DNA of 64,000 nucleotides from Paenalcaligenes suwonensis (GCF_011290505.1 NZ_JAANPV010000001.1:62001-126000); one strand, 5' to 3'; shown: positions 9,004 to 18,633, numbered from the stretch's first letter. Made by a program: numbers and translations. The notes: generated from the letters alone by a model not told the origin.

Positions 9004-10771
9004 GTGCGGGTAATAATAACGTAAAGATCATGCCAGAGCCCTGTTCGGGTGTGCTGGCTGTCAGTTGGCCGCCATGTGCTTCGGCTATACCAACGCATAT
9101 GGCGAGGCCCAGACCTAGCCCATTCTCTTTGGTCGTATAAAACGCGTCAAACACGTGTTGAATCGTGTCATTCTGTAAACCGTGCCCCCAGTCGCGTACA
9201 GAGATAGAAACCAGCGAGTCTTGCATGGTGACTTTCACCTGCAATAAGCGCTGCTCTGGGGGTAAATCTTGCATGGCATCCAAACCGTTTTTCAGCAGGT
9301 TCAGTAAGACTTGCTGTATTTGTAATGGGTCGGCTTGTATGCAGGTTTCAGGCGGCAGTTGGGCATCCAGCAAAATGGTGGGCGGGGTAGACAGCATATT
9401 GCTGAACAAGTCTAAGGAATCTTGTACCAACCGTATGATGGGGCGGTGTTCGCGCACCGGAGGGCGCTTACGGGCAAAGGAGCGCACACGCCCCAAAATG
9501 CCAGCGGCCGTTTCGGCTTGGGTGACGATTTCACTGGCAGCTTGGTTTAACGCATTGGGGTCTAAGCGGCCATTGGCTTGGCGGCGTAACAAGCTTTGCC
9601 CATAGTTAATGATGCCGGCTAAAGGCTGATTGAGTTCGTGCGCCAGATTGGCTGACAGTTCGCCCAAAATAGACAGGCGGGATAAATGGTCAGCTTGTTC
9701 TTGGCTAGCCTGCATACGCTCACGCATGGCTTCGCCTTCTTTAAGCGCGTTTTGCAGCAGCAGCGTGCGTTTTTGGATGAGGTACTCTACGCGCACGGTG
9801 TAGATCACCCACCCTACTAAAATCAGCAGTGCAATGGCGAGTACGGGCCAATAGCGCTCGGCCAAATGCTGTAAGGTGGGCTCGCGCAGGTATTGGTAAG
9901 GCCCGATTTTTAATTCTTTAAATAGCTCGTGTACGGACTGGTAATCGGCGGGAACGGCCCACGATACGCCTTGTTTGTCTGGCGGCATTTGCAGCAGGGC
10001 AACGGCCACTGCGCGCGCTAAGCCGGGGTTGGTGTAACGCAGCGAAGCCAACGGCCAGTTGGGGTATAGCCGCGACGATACCGCACAGCCCAGCGTGGTG
10101 GTGGGTTGGGGGGAAATGACCTTGAAGCGTTCTTGCCAGTTGGGCAGCGTTTCCAATAAGCAGCCACGTATGGCACCCGCATCGGCCTTGCCGTTTTCTA
10201 CCGCTTGCCACACGTTATCCATGGGTAAGCCGGTGTATAACAGCTGTAAGTCGGCGTCGGGTTTTAAACCTAGCGCTTCCAGCTCACGCCATATCACTTG
10301 GTAACTGGTGAAACCCTCGGGCGAGGTGGTAGCAAGCTTTTGTTTTTTTAGATCAGATAAGGTGCTGAGGTCGTTACGATCAGCGCGGGCAATCACCGTA
10401 GTGCCCAGTGTGTTTTCGGCAGAAGGTCGCCCGTATTGTTCTAAGGTGGCAATACGGCTGGCTCCCAATAGGGTTTCCAGCGATACATAATGACCTGGGT
10501 TGGTCAGAATAAAATCCACATCACCATTTTCAATGGCATGTTGTAGCGTTTGATGATCGCCCTGCTTTAGGACGAAATGGTATTCGGGTAGTGCTTTATT
10601 GAGGTGCTCAATGGTGGATTGCCACGTGGCATCTGTAGCGTCTTGATCGCGGTACGCTAAAACGCCTATGCGTACATCTTGCAGCGGCACGGCAAGGCTA
10701 TCTGACACATAGCCTAGTAATAAGCCTAGGGTCAGACACAAGCCCACACATCGGGACAAAAAAACGGTCAT
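8996..10771 (-). CDS. ttrS: Sensor histidine kinase TtrS with periplasmic PhnD-like sensing domain
   Basis: Membrane kinase that senses tetrathionate and phosphorylates TtrR. 591 residues: signal/TM 1 (about 8-27), a periplasmic phosphonate-binding-like domain (about 30-300, beginning VRIGVLAYRDQDATDATWQ), TM 2 (308-326), a coiled linker, HisKA with phospho-acceptor H378 (NLAHELNQPLAG), then HATPase boxes LLNLLKNGLDAM, VRDWGHGL and GLGLGLAI. This double-TM, PBP-like architecture is diagnostic of TtrS and related thiosulfate/tetrathionate sensors. Transcribed toward ttrBCA, overlapping ttrR. The PhnD-like domain should not be read as a phosphonate transporter. Confidence 0.88.
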   Translation of the reverse strand: MTVFLSRCVGLCLTLGLLLGYVSDSLAVPLQDVRIGVLAYRDQDATDATWQSTIEHLNKALPEYHFVLKQGDHQTLQHAIENGDVDFILTNPGHYVSLETLLGASRIATLEQYGRPSAENTLGTTVIARADRNDLSTLSDLKKQKLATTSPEGFTSYQVIWRELEALGLKPDADLQLLYTGLPMDNVWQAVENGKADAGAIRGCLLETLPNWQERFKVISPQPTTTLGCAVSSRLYPNWPLASLRYTNPGLARAVAVALLQMPPDKQGVSWAVPADYQSVHELFKELKIGPYQYLREPTLQHLAERYWPVLAIALLILVGWVIYTVRVEYLIQKRTLLLQNALKEGEAMRERMQASQEQADHLSRLSILGELSANLAHELNQPLAGIINYGQSLLRRQANGRLDPNALNQAASEIVTQAETAAGILGRVRSFARKRPPVREHRPIIRLVQDSLDLFSNMLSTPPTILLDAQLPPETCIQADPLQIQQVLLNLLKNGLDAMQDLPPEQRLLQVKVTMQDSLVSISVRDWGHGLQNDTIQHVFDAFYTTKENGLGLGLAICVGIAEAHGGQLTASTPEQGSGMIFTLLLPAHD

Positions 10772-10849
10772 AAGACAGGGAAGCCAGAGCGCATAGACTT
10801 TCTATGTTAGCGCATCGTGGCACCCTGCAAAACTTACGACTAACCCCAA

Positions 10850-11926
10850 TTACAGCTGTTGGCAGATGGCTTCGCCTACTTCCGTGGTGCTCGCTGAGCC
10901 GCCCAGATCTGGCGTGCGCGGACCATTTTCTAAAGTGTGTTCAATCGCCGACAAAATGGCATCGTGTGCGGCGCGGTATTCGCCTTGGCTATCGCCTAAG
11001 AAGTCCAGCATCATCGCACCAGACCAAATCATGCCGATGGGGTTGGCAATGTTTTTGCCATAAATATCGGGGGCGGAACCGTGTACAGGCTCAAACAAGG
11101 AGGGGAATTTACGCTCGGGGTTTAAGTTGGCAGAAGGTGCCAAACCAATAGTCCCGGTACATGCTGGGCCCAAGTCAGACAAAATGTCGCCAAACAAGTT
11201 AGAGGCTACCACCACGTCAAATTGTTCTGGCTTCAACACAAAGCGGGCGGCCATGATGTCGATGTGATGTTTGTCCCAACGTACATCAGGGTAATCGGCG
11301 GCACGTGCAGCCACGCGTTCATCCCAGTACGGCATGCTGATAGCTAAGCCGTTGGACTTTGTGGCGGCGCTTAAGTGTTTAGCGGGGCGGCTGCTCGCGA
11401 CTTTAAACGCGTAGTCCAGCACACGGTCTACACCAGTGCGGGTGAAAACGGACTCTTGAATCACGACTTCGCGATCGGTGCCTTCAAAAATACGGCCACC
11501 CAAGTTGGTGTATTCCCCTTCGGTGTTTTCGCGCACGACGAGGAAATCAATGTCGCCTGGCTGCTTGTTTGCCAATGGGCAGGGTACGCCTGGCATCAAG
11601 CGCACAGGACGCAAGTTGATGTATTGGTCAAAGCCTCTACGGAATTGCAGCAAGGAACCCCATAGCGAAATGTGGTCAGGGATCACATCGGGCCAGCCTA
11701 CCGCGCCAAAGTAAATGGCATCAAAGGGGGCTAAGTGTTCAAACCAATTATCGGGCAGCATCGTGCCATGCTCTTGGTAGTATTCGGCGCTAGACCAGTC
11801 TAGGTGTTCAAATTCCAGTTGAATGCCATGTTGTTGTGCGGCGGCTTGTACCACTCGCAGCCCTTCGGGCATAACTTCTTTACCTATACCGTCACCGGCG
11901 ATCACGGCAATTTTATGAATGCGCAT
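10850..11926 (-). CDS. ttuC: Tartrate / D-malate dehydrogenase (isocitrate-isopropylmalate dehydrogenase family)
   Basis: NAD-dependent decarboxylating beta-hydroxyacid dehydrogenase (cytosol), most like TtuC/YeaU enzymes acting on tartrate, D-malate and, weakly, isopropylmalate. 358 residues; dinucleotide-fold start KIAVIAGDGIGKEV, substrate arginines around 96-106 and R132, catalytic K190 in ATKSNGLA, metal-binding acids D223, D247 and D251 in ASNLFGDILSDLGP. The loop FDQYINLRPVRL matches tartrate dehydrogenases rather than LeuB. No leuCD or ttu transporter is adjacent. It lies 78 bp before ttrS on the same strand and is divergent from pgi. Exact substrate uncertain. Confidence 0.8.
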   Translation of the reverse strand: MRIHKIAVIAGDGIGKEVMPEGLRVVQAAAQQHGIQLEFEHLDWSSAEYYQEHGTMLPDNWFEHLAPFDAIYFGAVGWPDVIPDHISLWGSLLQFRRGFDQYINLRPVRLMPGVPCPLANKQPGDIDFLVVRENTEGEYTNLGGRIFEGTDREVVIQESVFTRTGVDRVLDYAFKVASSRPAKHLSAATKSNGLAISMPYWDERVAARAADYPDVRWDKHHIDIMAARFVLKPEQFDVVVASNLFGDILSDLGPACTGTIGLAPSANLNPERKFPSLFEPVHGSAPDIYGKNIANPIGMIWSGAMMLDFLGDSQGEYRAAHDAILSAIEHTLENGPRTPDLGGSASTTEVGEAICQQL

Positions 11927-12004
11927 AGTTTGTCTCTGTAGAGGCTTTAGTATTGTTAGAAATGAAAGCCAGTATAGCGCTTGAAATCGCTAAAGGTTGC
12001 GCGT

Positions 12005-12060
12005 TGAACAGCCTGTTCACTAGGTGTACAGCAGTCTTGATGAAAGCTTGAGGGTATAAT
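12005..12060. promoter_or_regulatory. Dyad and -10-like box between ttuC and pgi
   Basis: TGAACAG-C-CTGTTCA (12005-12019) is a perfect 15-bp dyad in the divergent intergenic region. Downstream, TATAAT (12055-12060) is a perfect -10 hexamer 64 bp before the pgi start, but no consensus -35 lies at 16-18 bp. The dyad could be an operator for either gene. It is not a LexA box (arms too close). Confidence 0.4.
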
Positions 12061-12124
12061 CAAAAATTGGGTCTGGATGTTGCGACCCTGATGGTTTGAG
12101 TGATCCTTTAAGAAGAACCCCAAC

Positions 12125-13699
12125 GTGCACTATCCTGTTCCTCCTCTCACGCAACTAGACTCTTGGCAACACTTTGCAGACGCGGCTGTACAAGCCTCTG
12201 TGCAGCTGGATTCCGTACGCTGTATACGGGCTGCGGGCTTGCATGCTGATTTTAGTGGTCAGGTGTATTCACCCGAGCTAGAGGCCGCGGCCAAAACGTT
12301 GTTGGCGGATAGGCAGTTTGAACAGCAACGGGACGTATTACTGGGCGGAGGTATCAGTAATGTGACAGAGGGGCGTGCTGCATGGCATACCGCTCTGCGC
12401 GCACCGGCTGCACCTAAAGACGAAATCACCACTGAACGCGAACGCTTAAATGCTTTTATCCGTACGGCAGATATTGCACGTCGCTGGCGCAATATTGTGC
12501 ACATTGGTATTGGTGGCAGTGACTGGGGCGTACGGTTAAGTGTGAGCGCGTTTGGGTACTGTAAGCAGTGGCGTACGGTGCGATTTGTGGCCAACATTGA
12601 TGGTCACGCGATTGCTGGTGCGTTGTCTGACTTAAACCCTATGGACACCTTAATCGTGGTGGCGAGTAAGTCCTTCACCACGGTAGAAACACTGGAAAAC
12701 GCATCGCGTGCCCTAGAATGGCTAAAAGCGGCAGATGTGCCCGACCCCTATAGCAACGTAGTGGCGATTACGGCACGTCCAGATCGCGCCCAAGAATGGG
12801 GCATTCCTGAACACAATATTTTCAGTTTTTGGGATTGGGTAGGCGGCCGTTTTTCGCTGTGGTCTGCGGTGAACCTGACTACCGCGATGGCAGTCAGCAG
12901 CGACGTGGTAGCGGGTATGTTGGCGGGTGCGGCAGCGATGGACAAGCACTTTGCCGAGGCTCCCATTGAGCAGAATATTCCCGTGCAAATGGCGTTAGCA
13001 GGCGTGGTGAATCGCAGTGTGCTGGGCTACGGGTCGTTAAACGTGGCTCCCTATGATTTCCGCTTAGGACATTTGGTGTCTTATATACAGCAGTTGGAAA
13101 TGGAGTCGCTGGGGAAATCGGTAGATTTAAATGGTGAGTTCGTCACGGTGCCTACTGGCCCTGCTGTATGGGGTATGCCAGGCACGGATGCGCAACACAC
13201 GTTCTTCCAGTGGTTACACCAAGGCAGTGATGGTGCACCGGTAGACTTCATCGTGTGCCAACATGCCGATCACAGTTGGCCTACACACCATCAAACGTTA
13301 TTGGCGCATTGCTTAGCGCAGCGCGAAGCCATGCTGCGTGGCAAAAGTTATGAACAAGCCCTGCAAGAGTGCTTGTCTGGCGGATTGGAAGCCGAAGAAG
13401 CCTCGTGGCTGGCTAAACACCGTGTACACAAAGGCGGCCGTCCTAATACCTTGATTGTGTTGCCACATTTAACCCCGTATAGCTTAGGTGCGTTGTTAGC
13501 AGCCTACGAACACAAGGTGTTTGTACAAGGCCTGATTTGGGGCATTAACCCCTTTGACCAATGGGGTGTGGAGTACGGTAAAAAATTAGCCGCTGGCATC
13601 TTGGGCGAACTGCAACGCCCTAGTGTAGAGGCTACCCACCACGATGCGTCTACTACCTATTGGGTAGAGCAATTTAGGCAAGCAGATAGCCGCGATTAA
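12125..13699 (+). CDS. pgi: Glucose-6-phosphate isomerase
   Basis: Interconverts glucose-6-P and fructose-6-P in the cytosol (glycolysis, gluconeogenesis and hexose supply for the envelope). Start is GTG 12125, giving 524 residues, slightly shorter than the 549 of E. coli and usual for betaproteobacteria. Motifs: glycine-rich phosphate site HIGIGGSDWG (126-135), VASKSFTTVETLENA (179 onward), the catalytic-Glu segment GEFVTVPTGPAVWGMPGTDA, and near the end GVEYGKKLA with the conserved Lys. Monocistronic; no terminator hairpin was recognised after it. Confidence 0.95.
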   Translation: MHYPVPPLTQLDSWQHFADAAVQASVQLDSVRCIRAAGLHADFSGQVYSPELEAAAKTLLADRQFEQQRDVLLGGGISNVTEGRAAWHTALRAPAAPKDEITTERERLNAFIRTADIARRWRNIVHIGIGGSDWGVRLSVSAFGYCKQWRTVRFVANIDGHAIAGALSDLNPMDTLIVVASKSFTTVETLENASRALEWLKAADVPDPYSNVVAITARPDRAQEWGIPEHNIFSFWDWVGGRFSLWSAVNLTTAMAVSSDVVAGMLAGAAAMDKHFAEAPIEQNIPVQMALAGVVNRSVLGYGSLNVAPYDFRLGHLVSYIQQLEMESLGKSVDLNGEFVTVPTGPAVWGMPGTDAQHTFFQWLHQGSDGAPVDFIVCQHADHSWPTHHQTLLAHCLAQREAMLRGKSYEQALQECLSGGLEAEEASWLAKHRVHKGGRPNTLIVLPHLTPYSLGALLAAYEHKVFVQGLIWGINPFDQWGVEYGKKLAAGILGELQRPSVEATHHDASTTYWVEQFRQADSRD

Positions 13700-13788
13700 T
13701 CAAAAATAGACAGACAGTTTGTACTGAAGGTATGTGCTCTTAGGGTTTATGCCGCTATGCGCCTAGGTATAGATGGGCTACCATTAAA

Positions 13789-13799
13789 TGGTCTTACCA
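13789..13799. promoter_or_regulatory. FadR/GlcC-type GntR operator upstream of glcD
   Basis: TGGT-CTT-ACCA matches the established TGGT-N3-ACCA core bound by FadR-subfamily GntR regulators (PdhR, LldR, FadR; GlcC belongs to the same group). It overlaps a second dyad ACCATT-A-AATGGT (13780-13792) and lies about 104 bp before the glcD start, a typical promoter distance. The cognate regulator is not next to glcDEF. Confidence 0.5.
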
Positions 13800-13902
13800 C
13801 TTTACCAAATGTGCGGTATCTACCCCGTGATGGCAATTGCGCCTACGACCTTAGCGGCCGCACATCTGATCCATTTGTACATGGATTGCTGACAGGGGCC
13901 TT

Positions 13903-15408
13903 ATGTCTGACCTTCATGAACACACTCTTTATGCGGAATATCAGTTTGACCCTGTGGACAGGGATGCACTGATTGCCGCATTGCAAAAAGCGACTTCTGC
14001 TGACGCCGTTTTGCACACCCAAGAACAACTGAAGCCTTACGAGTGCGACGGTTTTACGCTGATTCGTAATATGCCTTTGTTGGTGGTAATGCCTGCCAAC
14101 GAAGATGAAGTCGTGCGGGCAATTAAAGTCTGTGCGGATATGGGGGTGCCTATTGTGGCACGCGGTGCAGGTACCGGTTTGTCGGGTGGTGCTATGCCGC
14201 ATCCGCAAGGTGTGCTGCTGTCCTTGGCGAAGCTGAACAAAATTCTGAAAATCGACCCTTATGCGCGCACAGCCATTGTGCAGCCAGGGGTACGTAACCT
14301 AAAAATCTCGCAAGATGCGGCGCAGTACGGCCTGTATTACGCGCCCGATCCATCGTCGCAAATTGCCTGTAGTATCGGCGGTAACGTGGCCGAAAACGCG
14401 GGTGGTGTGCACTGTTTGAAATACGGCTTAACTATCCACAACTTGTTGAAGTTGCGCGTAGTAACCATTGATGGCGACATTTTAGAAATTGGTAGCCATG
14501 CGCTGGATGTACCAGGCTTTGATCTGCTGTCGTTGATGACAGGCTCTGAAGGGATGTTGGCAGTGGTCACTGAAGTGACCGTGAAGCTCACCCCTACACC
14601 GCAATTAGCGCAGTGTATTTTGGCTAGTTTTGATGACGTTTCTAAAGCCTGTGATGCGGTAGCTAACGTGATTGCTGCCGGTATTATTCCTGCCGGTTTG
14701 GAAATGATGGATCAGCCCGCAACGGTAGCAGTAGAAGCTTTTGTGAAAGCCGGTTACCCCTTGGATGCTGCCGCAATTTTGCTGTGCGAGTCCGACGGAA
14801 CACCTGAAGAAGTGGCGGCTGAAGTGGCCCGCATGAAAGCGGTATTAACCGAAAGCGGTGCTACCGAGATTCGTGTGTCGCAGTCTGAAGAAGAGCGCGC
14901 CCTATTCTGGGCGGGTCGTAAGGCAGCGTTTCCCGCCGCCGGTCGTATCTCTCCTGACTATATTTGTATGGATGGCACCATCCCACGCAAACGCCTGTCA
15001 GAGATGCTGGTCACCATGCAAGAGCTAGAGAAAAAACACAACTTGCGTTGCTTGAACGTGTTTCACGCGGGCGACGGTAACTTGCACCCGCTGATTTTGT
15101 TTGATGGCAGTATTGCCGAAGAAAAAGATCGCGCCATGGCATTTGGGGGCGACATTCTGGAGCTTTCCGTGAAACTAGGTGGTTCTATTACGGGTGAGCA
15201 CGGCGTGGGCGTAGAAAAAATCGACCAAATGTGTGTGCAATTTAGCGATCAAGAGCGCACGCGTTTCTTTGATGTAAAAGCGGCTTTTGATCCCGATGGC
15301 TTGTTGAATCCGGGTAAGCATATTCCTACCTTGAACCGCTGTGCTGAAATGGGTTTCATGCACGTGCATCACGGTGAAGTGCCCTTCCCCGATATTCCAC
15401 GCTTCTAA
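13903..15408 (+). CDS. glcD: Glycolate oxidase subunit GlcD (FAD-linked)
   Basis: Catalytic FAD subunit of membrane-associated glycolate (2-hydroxyacid) oxidase, making glyoxylate. 501 residues, like E. coli GlcD (499). FAD_binding_4 domain with the pyrophosphate loop VARGAGTGLSGGA (about 85-97) and IACSIGGNVAENAGG; C-terminal FAD-oxidase domain with the conserved HAGDGNLHP and GEHGVGVEK motifs. AGGGGC precedes the ATG. First of glcDEF: glcE begins 26 bp downstream. D-lactate dehydrogenases share the fold; the three-gene layout with GlcE and GlcF supports glycolate oxidase. Confidence 0.92.
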   Translation: MSDLHEHTLYAEYQFDPVDRDALIAALQKATSADAVLHTQEQLKPYECDGFTLIRNMPLLVVMPANEDEVVRAIKVCADMGVPIVARGAGTGLSGGAMPHPQGVLLSLAKLNKILKIDPYARTAIVQPGVRNLKISQDAAQYGLYYAPDPSSQIACSIGGNVAENAGGVHCLKYGLTIHNLLKLRVVTIDGDILEIGSHALDVPGFDLLSLMTGSEGMLAVVTEVTVKLTPTPQLAQCILASFDDVSKACDAVANVIAAGIIPAGLEMMDQPATVAVEAFVKAGYPLDAAAILLCESDGTPEEVAAEVARMKAVLTESGATEIRVSQSEEERALFWAGRKAAFPAAGRISPDYICMDGTIPRKRLSEMLVTMQELEKKHNLRCLNVFHAGDGNLHPLILFDGSIAEEKDRAMAFGGDILELSVKLGGSITGEHGVGVEKIDQMCVQFSDQERTRFFDVKAAFDPDGLLNPGKHIPTLNRCAEMGFMHVHHGEVPFPDIPRF

Positions 15409-15434
15409 CTTGCCATCCGGAGTGATACGTAATT

Positions 15435-16513
15435 ATGACGACAACGCATCTTATTAAGGACTGGCAGGAACAACTTGCACAGGCCACAGCCAATCACACA
15501 CCCTTGCAGTTGTGTGGTTCAGGTAGTAAAAATTTTTACGGTCCACAAGCCCAAGGGCAGGTACTAGACCTGCGCGCAAACCAAGGCGTAGTGGACTACG
15601 AGCCGTCTGAGTTAGTGATGGTAGTGAAAGGCGGCACACGGTTAAGCGAGGTTGAAGCAATGCTTGCCGAACGTAACCAGTGCTTGGCGTTTGAGCCGCC
15701 TCATTTTGGGCCAGAAGCCACGATAGCGGGTTGTATTGCCGCGGGCTTGTCGGGCCCACGTCGCGCTAACGCAGGTGGTCTGAAAGACTTTGTGTTGGGC
15801 GTAAAGATTGTGGATGGTTTAGGTCAACACTTAAGTTTTGGCGGCCAAGTGATGAAAAACGTGGCGGGCTACGATGTGTCGCGCGTGATCGCTGGCAGCT
15901 TCGGTAGCTTAGGCGTGATTGACGAGCTGTCTATCAAAGTCTTGCCTATACCTGAGCGCACCCTAACCTTGCGCTTGAACCTGACACAAGACAAGGCACT
16001 GGACTTGTTCAATACCTTGGGTGGTCAGCCTGTAGCAATTTCTGCGACAGCATGGTTTAACGATCAAGCGTACATCCGTTTAAGTGGTGCGCCAGAAGCG
16101 CTACTGGCGGGTAAAAACGCATTGGTGGTGACGAGTTGTCTGAGGCAGAAGCCGCAGAACTGTGGACACACATTCGTGAGCAGCAGCACCAGTGGTTCCA
16201 GCGTCAAAACGCGGGCCATTTGTGGCGTTTGTCGGTGCCTAGCACCACGCCTGTCATCGACAGTGGTGCAGATGTATTGGTGGAATGGGGCGGCGCGTTG
16301 CGCTGGCAGTTCAGCACCGCTAGCGAAGCAGAAGTACGTGCACAAGTCAGCAAAGTGGGTGGTACGGCGAACGTGTTTCGCGCACAAGGTGCAGTAACGT
16401 CGGCCTTCCATCCTTTGCCTGAGCCTATGTTGCGCTTGCAGCAGCGATTGAAAAAAGCGTTTGACCCTGCCGGTGTATTGAACCCAGGTCGTCTTTATAC
16501 GGGAGTTCTGTAA
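15435..16513 (+). pseudogene. glcE: Glycolate oxidase subunit GlcE, interrupted by a one-base deletion
   Basis: Second FAD-binding subunit of glycolate oxidase. The frame from ATG 15435 is a normal GlcE up to about residue 230 (loop CGSGSKNFYG, then GGLKDFVLGVKIVDG), then drifts into nonsense and stops at 16397. The correct C-terminal half, ending DPAGVLNPGRLYTG, continues one frame over, from about 16124 to the stop at 16511-16513. Restoring one G near 16122-16128 (TTG GTG to TTG GGT GGT) would restore the expected GlcE sequence and gives 359 residues, the family length. The stop overlaps the glcF start (TAATG). Either a true pseudogene, which should inactivate the oxidase, or an assembly or base-calling error in a G run. 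Confidence 0.88.
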
Positions 16514-17790
16514 TGCAAACCGTATTGGCAGAAGAGTTTATTGGCACCCCTGAAGGGGAAAAAGCCAAAGAGGTGATTGCGAAGTGTGTGCACTGTGGTT
16601 TCTGTAATGCCACCTGCCCTACTTACCAATTGCTGGGTAACGAGCTAGATGGCCCACGTGGGCGTATCTACATGATGAAAGAGATGTTCGAAGGTAAGAC
16701 CGTAACCGGCATTACCATGGAACACTTGGATCATTGCTTAACTTGCCGCGCCTGTGAAACCACCTGTCCTTCAGGTGTGCGTTACAGCGAATTGGTGGAA
16801 GTGGGCCGACGCGTTCTGGAAACCAAAGTAGAACGCCCCATGAAAGACAAAGTGGTGCGTTGGGGCTTGAAGGAATTGGCCTCTAACCCCGCTGTGTTTT
16901 CTAAAGTGGCCGCCGTGGGCTACAAAGTGCGCCCATTGCTAACCGAAAGCTTGCAAGAGTTGTTACCCGAGCGTAAGGCGGAGTCGTTGCCGCTGCCTAC
17001 CCGTGTGCATCAGCGCAAAATGCTGCTGTTGGATGGCTGTGTACAACCTACGCTGACGCCGCAAACGAACATCGCGGCTATACGTGTGTTAGATGCCATG
17101 GGTATCACCTTAGTACGTATAGAAAAAGCAGGCTGCTGTGGTGCGATTAAACACCACATGAATGACTTAGAAGGTGCGCAAGAGCAAGCACGACGCAATA
17201 TTGATGCGTGGTGGCCCATGATTTCTGGGCAGCAAGCCGATGCCATCATCAGTACCGCCAGTGGGTGCGGGGTGCAGCTAGAGCATTACGGCGATTTATT
17301 GGCGAACGATGCGCAATACGCCGACAAAGCCCGTACGGTATCGGGTATGGCGCGCGACATTAGCCGTGTGGTGCAAGACGAATTGGCGTTGTTGGATGCC
17401 GAATTGTTGCCGCAAACCGCACAACCTTTGAAAATTGCCGTGCAAGAGCCATGTAGCTTCCAGCACGCCCTGCAAAACAAAGGTTCTATTTCGTCCTTGC
17501 TGAAAGCCTTTGGCTTTAACCCTGTAGCAGTGCGTGATGGTCACTTGTGTTGTGGTTCTGCCGGTACGTACTCGGTGCTGCAACCAGAACTGTCCGAGCA
17601 ACTGCGTACTAACAAGTTGGAGTCACTACAGATTAACTCACCCGATATGATCGTGACTGCCAACGTGGGCTGTTATGGTCACTTGGCAGCCAAGTCGCCT
17701 ATTCCTATTCAGCACTGGATAGAGTTGGTAGACGAGGTAATACGCGTGTCGGGCCGTCAGTCTTTAGTGGCCGATGCGGTCACTGCATGA
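16513..17790 (+). CDS. glcF: Glycolate oxidase iron-sulfur subunit GlcF
   Basis: Electron-transfer subunit that links glycolate oxidase to the respiratory chain. 425 residues. Two [4Fe-4S] motifs near the N-terminus, CVHCGFCNATCP (about 29-40) and CLTCRACETTCP (about 76-87), then two CCG/DUF224 domains: a first with GCVQP and AGCCGAIKHH, a second with EPCSFQHAL and HLCCGSAGTY. Start codon overlaps the glcE stop by one base, so it is translationally coupled. Its last 34 bp overlap the convergent IclR gene. The gene itself is intact even though glcE is not. Confidence 0.92.
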   Translation: MQTVLAEEFIGTPEGEKAKEVIAKCVHCGFCNATCPTYQLLGNELDGPRGRIYMMKEMFEGKTVTGITMEHLDHCLTCRACETTCPSGVRYSELVEVGRRVLETKVERPMKDKVVRWGLKELASNPAVFSKVAAVGYKVRPLLTESLQELLPERKAESLPLPTRVHQRKMLLLDGCVQPTLTPQTNIAAIRVLDAMGITLVRIEKAGCCGAIKHHMNDLEGAQEQARRNIDAWWPMISGQQADAIISTASGCGVQLEHYGDLLANDAQYADKARTVSGMARDISRVVQDELALLDAELLPQTAQPLKIAVQEPCSFQHALQNKGSISSLLKAFGFNPVAVRDGHLCCGSAGTYSVLQPELSEQLRTNKLESLQINSPDMIVTANVGCYGHLAAKSPIPIQHWIELVDEVIRVSGRQSLVADAVTA

Positions 17791-18608
17791 GGGCCATCTA
17801 CGCTAGGTATGTAGCCTATACGCAGACCTAAGCGCAGTGTGATATCACGCAGTATGGTGATGATCTGTTCTACATTGGGGCGACGTAAACCGTCGATGCG
17901 GGCAATATGCGGCACGTTAATGGCTGCATGGATTTTGCCCGCTACCCCAAACACGGGCATAGCAATGTTGGTTACGCCCTGAATCTGAATGCTGGGCATG
18001 GTGGCATAGCCTTGTTGGCGCACAGCGTTCAGTATTTTGGTCAGCGCTTCGGGTTCGTGCGCGATCTCACCATCAATTCTGACATGATGGTTCAACATAC
18101 GTGCGCGTGCCAAATCGTCGGCAAACGCGAGTAACACGTGCCCCGACGAGGTGTCGGTTAACCCTATTTGTGCACCGGTTTTCAACCCAAATGACCAGCG
18201 TTCTGGGCTGTCATTTTGTGCCGTAATCATCACCCTACCATTTTGATACAGCGCCAAGTGGCTGGATTGCATGCTGCGTTCTGACAGCTCGGCCAGCAGG
18301 GGTAGTGCCTCTTTAATCAGCGATTTGATGGGCTCTTGCTCGTGCGCCAACGTGAAAAGTTTCAGCGTTAAGGCGTAGCGATCACGGTCGTTGATGTGTA
18401 TGTAGTTGCGCTGGTGCAAGGTGCTGACCATGCGGAAAATTTCATTTACGCTGCGCCCCAATACCTGACTGAGCTCATTGAGCGTGTACCCCTGTGGGGT
18501 CTTACTTAATACTTCCAGAATATCCAAACCTTTTTCCAAGGCTGGGGCGCTGTAGCGGGCGTCTGCGCTGGCTGTTTTTTTGGTGGGAGCGGGCGTGGTC
18601 ATAGTCAT
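17757..18608 (-). CDS. IclR-family transcriptional regulator
   Basis: DNA-binding regulator of 283 residues: N-terminal winged helix (about 22-80, with LSQVLGRSVNEIFRMVSTL) and C-terminal IclR effector domain (about 95-270, including TDTSSGHVLLAF and the IAMPVFGVAGKIHAAINV strand pair). It is divergent from the SDR/FAH operon, with a candidate operator between, so it most likely controls those genes. Its 3' end overlaps glcF tail to tail. The effector is unknown; an IclR regulator next to FAH-fold and SDR genes usually answers to a sugar acid or aromatic breakdown product (inference). Confidence 0.87.
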   Translation of the reverse strand: MTMTTPAPTKKTASADARYSAPALEKGLDILEVLSKTPQGYTLNELSQVLGRSVNEIFRMVSTLHQRNYIHINDRDRYALTLKLFTLAHEQEPIKSLIKEALPLLAELSERSMQSSHLALYQNGRVMITAQNDSPERWSFGLKTGAQIGLTDTSSGHVLLAFADDLARARMLNHHVRIDGEIAHEPEALTKILNAVRQQGYATMPSIQIQGVTNIAMPVFGVAGKIHAAINVPHIARIDGLRRPNVEQIITILRDITLRLGLRIGYIPSVDGPHAVTASATKD

Positions 18609-18633
18609 TTTTATTTTATATGTGAGTTTTTCA

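Noticed and set aside
8996-10771. Phosphonate-binding protein of an ABC importer
   Set aside because: The PhnD-like part is the sensor domain of a kinase with HisKA and HATPase domains, i.e. TtrS.
12005-12019. LexA (SOS) box between ttuC and pgi
   Set aside because: The arms CTGT and ACAG are in the wrong order and spacing (TGAACAG-C-CTGTTCA); neither gene is an SOS gene.
13757-13972. Small open frame overlapping the glcD start
   Set aside because: No ribosome site, no recognisable protein features, and it runs through the probable glcD promoter/operator.
16110-16130. Programmed -1 frameshift in glcE at T AAA AAC
   Set aside because: The heptamer does not fit X XXY YYZ (first base T, not A), no downstream pseudoknot is evident, and GlcE is not known to use frameshifting. 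A missing G explains the data better.
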